From Spirodela intermedia (lineage: Eukaryota; Streptophyta; Magnoliopsida; Alismatales; Araceae), in contig LR746272.1 in NCBI GenBank assembly GCA_902729315.2, positions 6,821,827 to 6,885,826 on the forward strand: a DNA stretch of 64,000 bases. The letters run 5' to 3'. This document shows positions 61,363 to 64,000 of the stretch, piece by piece. Within the stretch, counting starts at the first letter, position 1, and each line of letters starts with the position of its first letter. The position numbers and the translations under genes are program-made. Below the pieces are notes generated by a model. It did not search any database. It was not told the DNA's origin and was given only the letters and a program-made list of their open reading frames with translations.

Positions 61363-64000
61363 GTATGTCAGGATCCTAGCAATCCAAGAATCCGCTAACC
61401 TTATTCCACATTGTGATATTTGGTTTTACTTTCTGGTTGGTGGATGGCAATCCACTATTAGAAAATGCATGCATCAAGTATTGTGTTTAGGGTATGCTCC
61501 CTAACAACTAACACGTGAAGATCCAGAAAGAGCCCCTACAAAGGCCCTATCTTGGTGTGTCGTAGAAATATAACCAGAAGAAATAAAATTCTTGGGGGAA
61601 AACAAATTTTCTTAATCATTTGTGAGCCAGGTGAGTCTGTGTAATTTCCAGGTTAACTCTGAAAGCTAAATTTTCTCCCTTTAGCCAAATGCGATATGTT
61701 TATCTCCTTGGGTTGATTCCTTAGGATTCTGTGTTTATCTCCTTGGATTGTAGTATTAATGAACACCTTTCTTCTTCAGATCTTGGGGCTCGTGCGTAGC
61801 CTACCACCCCATTATGGAAACCATAAAAGTTGTGCCACTGTAATTACAAAGATCTTGTGAGCATATTTTGACCATGGTATTTTTATTGGATATTCTTTTC
61901 CCAAAGGAACTAGGCCAATGAAGATCTTGATGTGTATTTATATCTTGACTGAACGTGCTCCTCCTTTCTTCAGCAGATAATATCTCCTTTAGTTTAATAA
62001 GGACTTTTCCCATTTCTGTTGGGCCCATTCCAGATAGGAACTTCTAATTCCTTCAGTCATCAATGTGGTGCTCAATAATTTGGAAAAAAATATATTTATT
62101 GCAGATATGCGAAGCAAAACTTTACTACAGGCTAGGATCAGCATTTCCCTTGCCTGACCTATACCCTTTTTTCATGTGTTAATAGACCTGTCATAGTCCT
62201 AATCATTCCCTCAGATAAAGGGATACCTAAAATATTGGATAAATAACTATGTTTTTTATTGACCAAGAGCTTAGTTGTTTTTCTATCTCGTTACAATAAA
62301 TCTCCGTTCTCACCTTTTCTTACTTATATAATGTTGTTGACTCCAGTGTCATATCCATCTCCATTTAAAGTAATATTTTTTTTCTGGATTCCATTTTATC
62401 TACATTTTGACACGCTGTTCTGGGCTTCTGCCTTAGCAGTACTATGATGCTGGTAGATTTTAGATCTCTTTTTTTTTAGCTCTGGAAGAAATTTAAGGGT
62501 CTCAGTGGTGATCCAGCGTATCCACTGCTGTTGTAGTCCAAAAAAGAAAGAGAAATTTATGGCAGATCGCTTTGCCATACATTTTAAAGTCTGATTTACA
62601 GATGATGGCTTTTTTCCCCTCTTTTCATGTTGAATCTCCGTAGGGAAACTAAAAATCCATGTGACATAAAGGCTGTGTGATTATTGTCTACAGACTTAAA
62701 CTAGTTCGTTTCCACTCATTTCCCAATCCTTATTAATATCTAATAGCGACAGTTTAAGAATGCTGACGGGTCTGTAATCTTAAATTTGATCAGCTCCTTT
62801 CTTTGGAGAGGGACACATTAATAAAATTAAAGTTTATCATGGGCAATGGATTTCCCGAAAATAAAACCCACAGAGAACGTATCTGAGTCATAAGGTTTGC
62901 TCACGTCTGAATTGAGAGGAAAAAAAATGGAGTATGAAAGCACAAAATTAAGAACTAAATCTTAGAATGATTTTAACTTTTCACTGATATGATTATGGTA
63001 ATGCAACTTAAGCATATTATTAGGGTCACAAAAATGATATTTAGGCATACTGTGCCAGAAAAGCAAAACAAAATGATAATAAGAGTTGAGGAGTGTCCTA
63101 ATTTTTTAGTGTTTGTTTAAATAGAAGATACCCACTTCCAATGAAAAAGTGCACCCTCCTAATATATATGTTTTGAGTTATTTTGAGGATGATCCCTAAA
63201 GTATAAGCTGTCAGGCCCCTCTTGTTCTTCTTCTTGGAACATCAGTGACGACCAAAAATGATTTCAACGATCATGAAAGCATGTCGTCATCAGTTAAGTA
63301 CATTTGTTGAACATTCAACTTGAATGATGTCTTAATTTCTGAATTAGCGCTTAAAAGTTGTAAAAATCGTATATATATGTATTTATAAATTTTAGTCCAT
63401 GTATCCAAATATATTCATAATATGGTCGAGCTTGGAATTTCTAATTTCCACTGTGGAGGATTAATTTTAGTCCGTGATGCAGATGATTGTGCAGGCCAAT
63501 AGCTTGATAAATTCTGAGGGCCAATGTTTAAGAAGAAAGTTAATGTGTAAGACAGATATAATGGAAATACCGTTTTTGAACATTGGACTTGAATGATAGT
63601 TAAATTTCGCTTTAGATCTGAAAACCAGAGGTATAAATCCATTTCTTTTTAGACAAATTGTCCATGTTTTAATACAACTCTGCTTCGTAATTGGAATATG
63701 TTGTAGAGGATTGACATTAGGCTGTGATGTAGAGGATTGTTGGCCTAGGATCATTTTAAATAGATAAACCAAGGCTAAATCAGTGATGTGTAACACATCC
63801 CAATAGATTGAGTACAGTTAAAAAGTACCTTGATAAGTTATTTTATCTGACTGGTTGGTCTTGATTAGTCATCATATCTGAGTGTTTTTGGTCATTTCGC
63901 CAGGGTTTGAAGGGGATTATGTCCTCATCATCACAAACTTTGGCATCTTTTATTTTGTTACCAGCACAACTCTTGTCTTCTCCTTTTGTGGAGTTTTATG
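61363..64000 (+). other. SBE3 intron after exon 14, to the window end
   Basis: No continuation exon (expected to begin with the MIRLITFT-like block) was found, so the intron probably runs beyond the window. The stretch is AT-rich; no transposon proteins or structural RNA were recognised. Confidence 0.5.

Noticed and set aside
1-64000. CRISPR arrays, operons, prophage or bacterial defence genes
   Set aside because: None seen; intron-split plant genes and plant retroelements account for the coding signals found.

Overview
The window looks like nuclear DNA of a flowering plant. It holds five multi-exon protein genes with GT-AG introns (one GC-AG), an AT-rich background, GC-rich first exons, many GA/CT microsatellites, and decayed plant-type Ty3/gypsy, Ty1/copia, LINE and small LTR elements lodged in introns. 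All five proteins belong to families known from land plants. I cannot place the species. The very long introns and the mixed grass-like and dicot-like residues fit an early-diverging angiosperm or other non-model plant, but that is only a guess.

Layout: (1) 972-22105, plus strand: last 21 exons of a P4-type flippase of the ALA2 type; the first ~150 codons lie upstream of the window. Its introns hold a minisatellite (5.7-6.1 kb), an antisense Ty3/gypsy relic (6.2-9.0 kb) and an antisense LINE relic (15.6-16.4 kb). (2) 22872-26348, minus strand: a complete five-exon dienelactone hydrolase-family gene, convergent with ALA2. (3) 28968-33515, plus strand: a complete nine-exon ETHE1-type persulfide dioxygenase. 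(4) 34120-37389, minus strand: a complete five-coding-exon TRB / single-Myb-histone telomere-repeat binding protein. Its third coding intron carries a near-perfect 342-bp foldback. (5) 40114-61362 and beyond, plus strand: the first 14 exons of a plastidial branching-enzyme-like GH13 protein of the SBE3/BE1 class, whose last exons lie past the window. Its seventh intron (5.7 kb) is a nest of gypsy LTR pieces, one of them split by a 1.2-kb TRIM-like element. A later intron holds rearranged copia fragments.

The genes are not an operon or cluster and their functions are unrelated: lipid transport, hydrolase, mitochondrial sulfur catabolism, telomere/Polycomb chromatin, and plastid carbohydrate. 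Neighbours alternate convergent and divergent. TRB and SBE3 share a short divergent promoter region, with a telo-box in the probable TRB leader.

I found no clearly new biological system. The best leads are the intronic foldback in TRB, the nested TRIM-like element with its internal ~34-bp minisatellite (units of which recur at 53.8 kb), the loss of the GH13 nucleophile in the SBE3-type protein, and the telo-box at the TRB gene. Exon boundaries were read by hand from splice motifs, reading-frame continuity and remembered family sequences; no alignment program was run.
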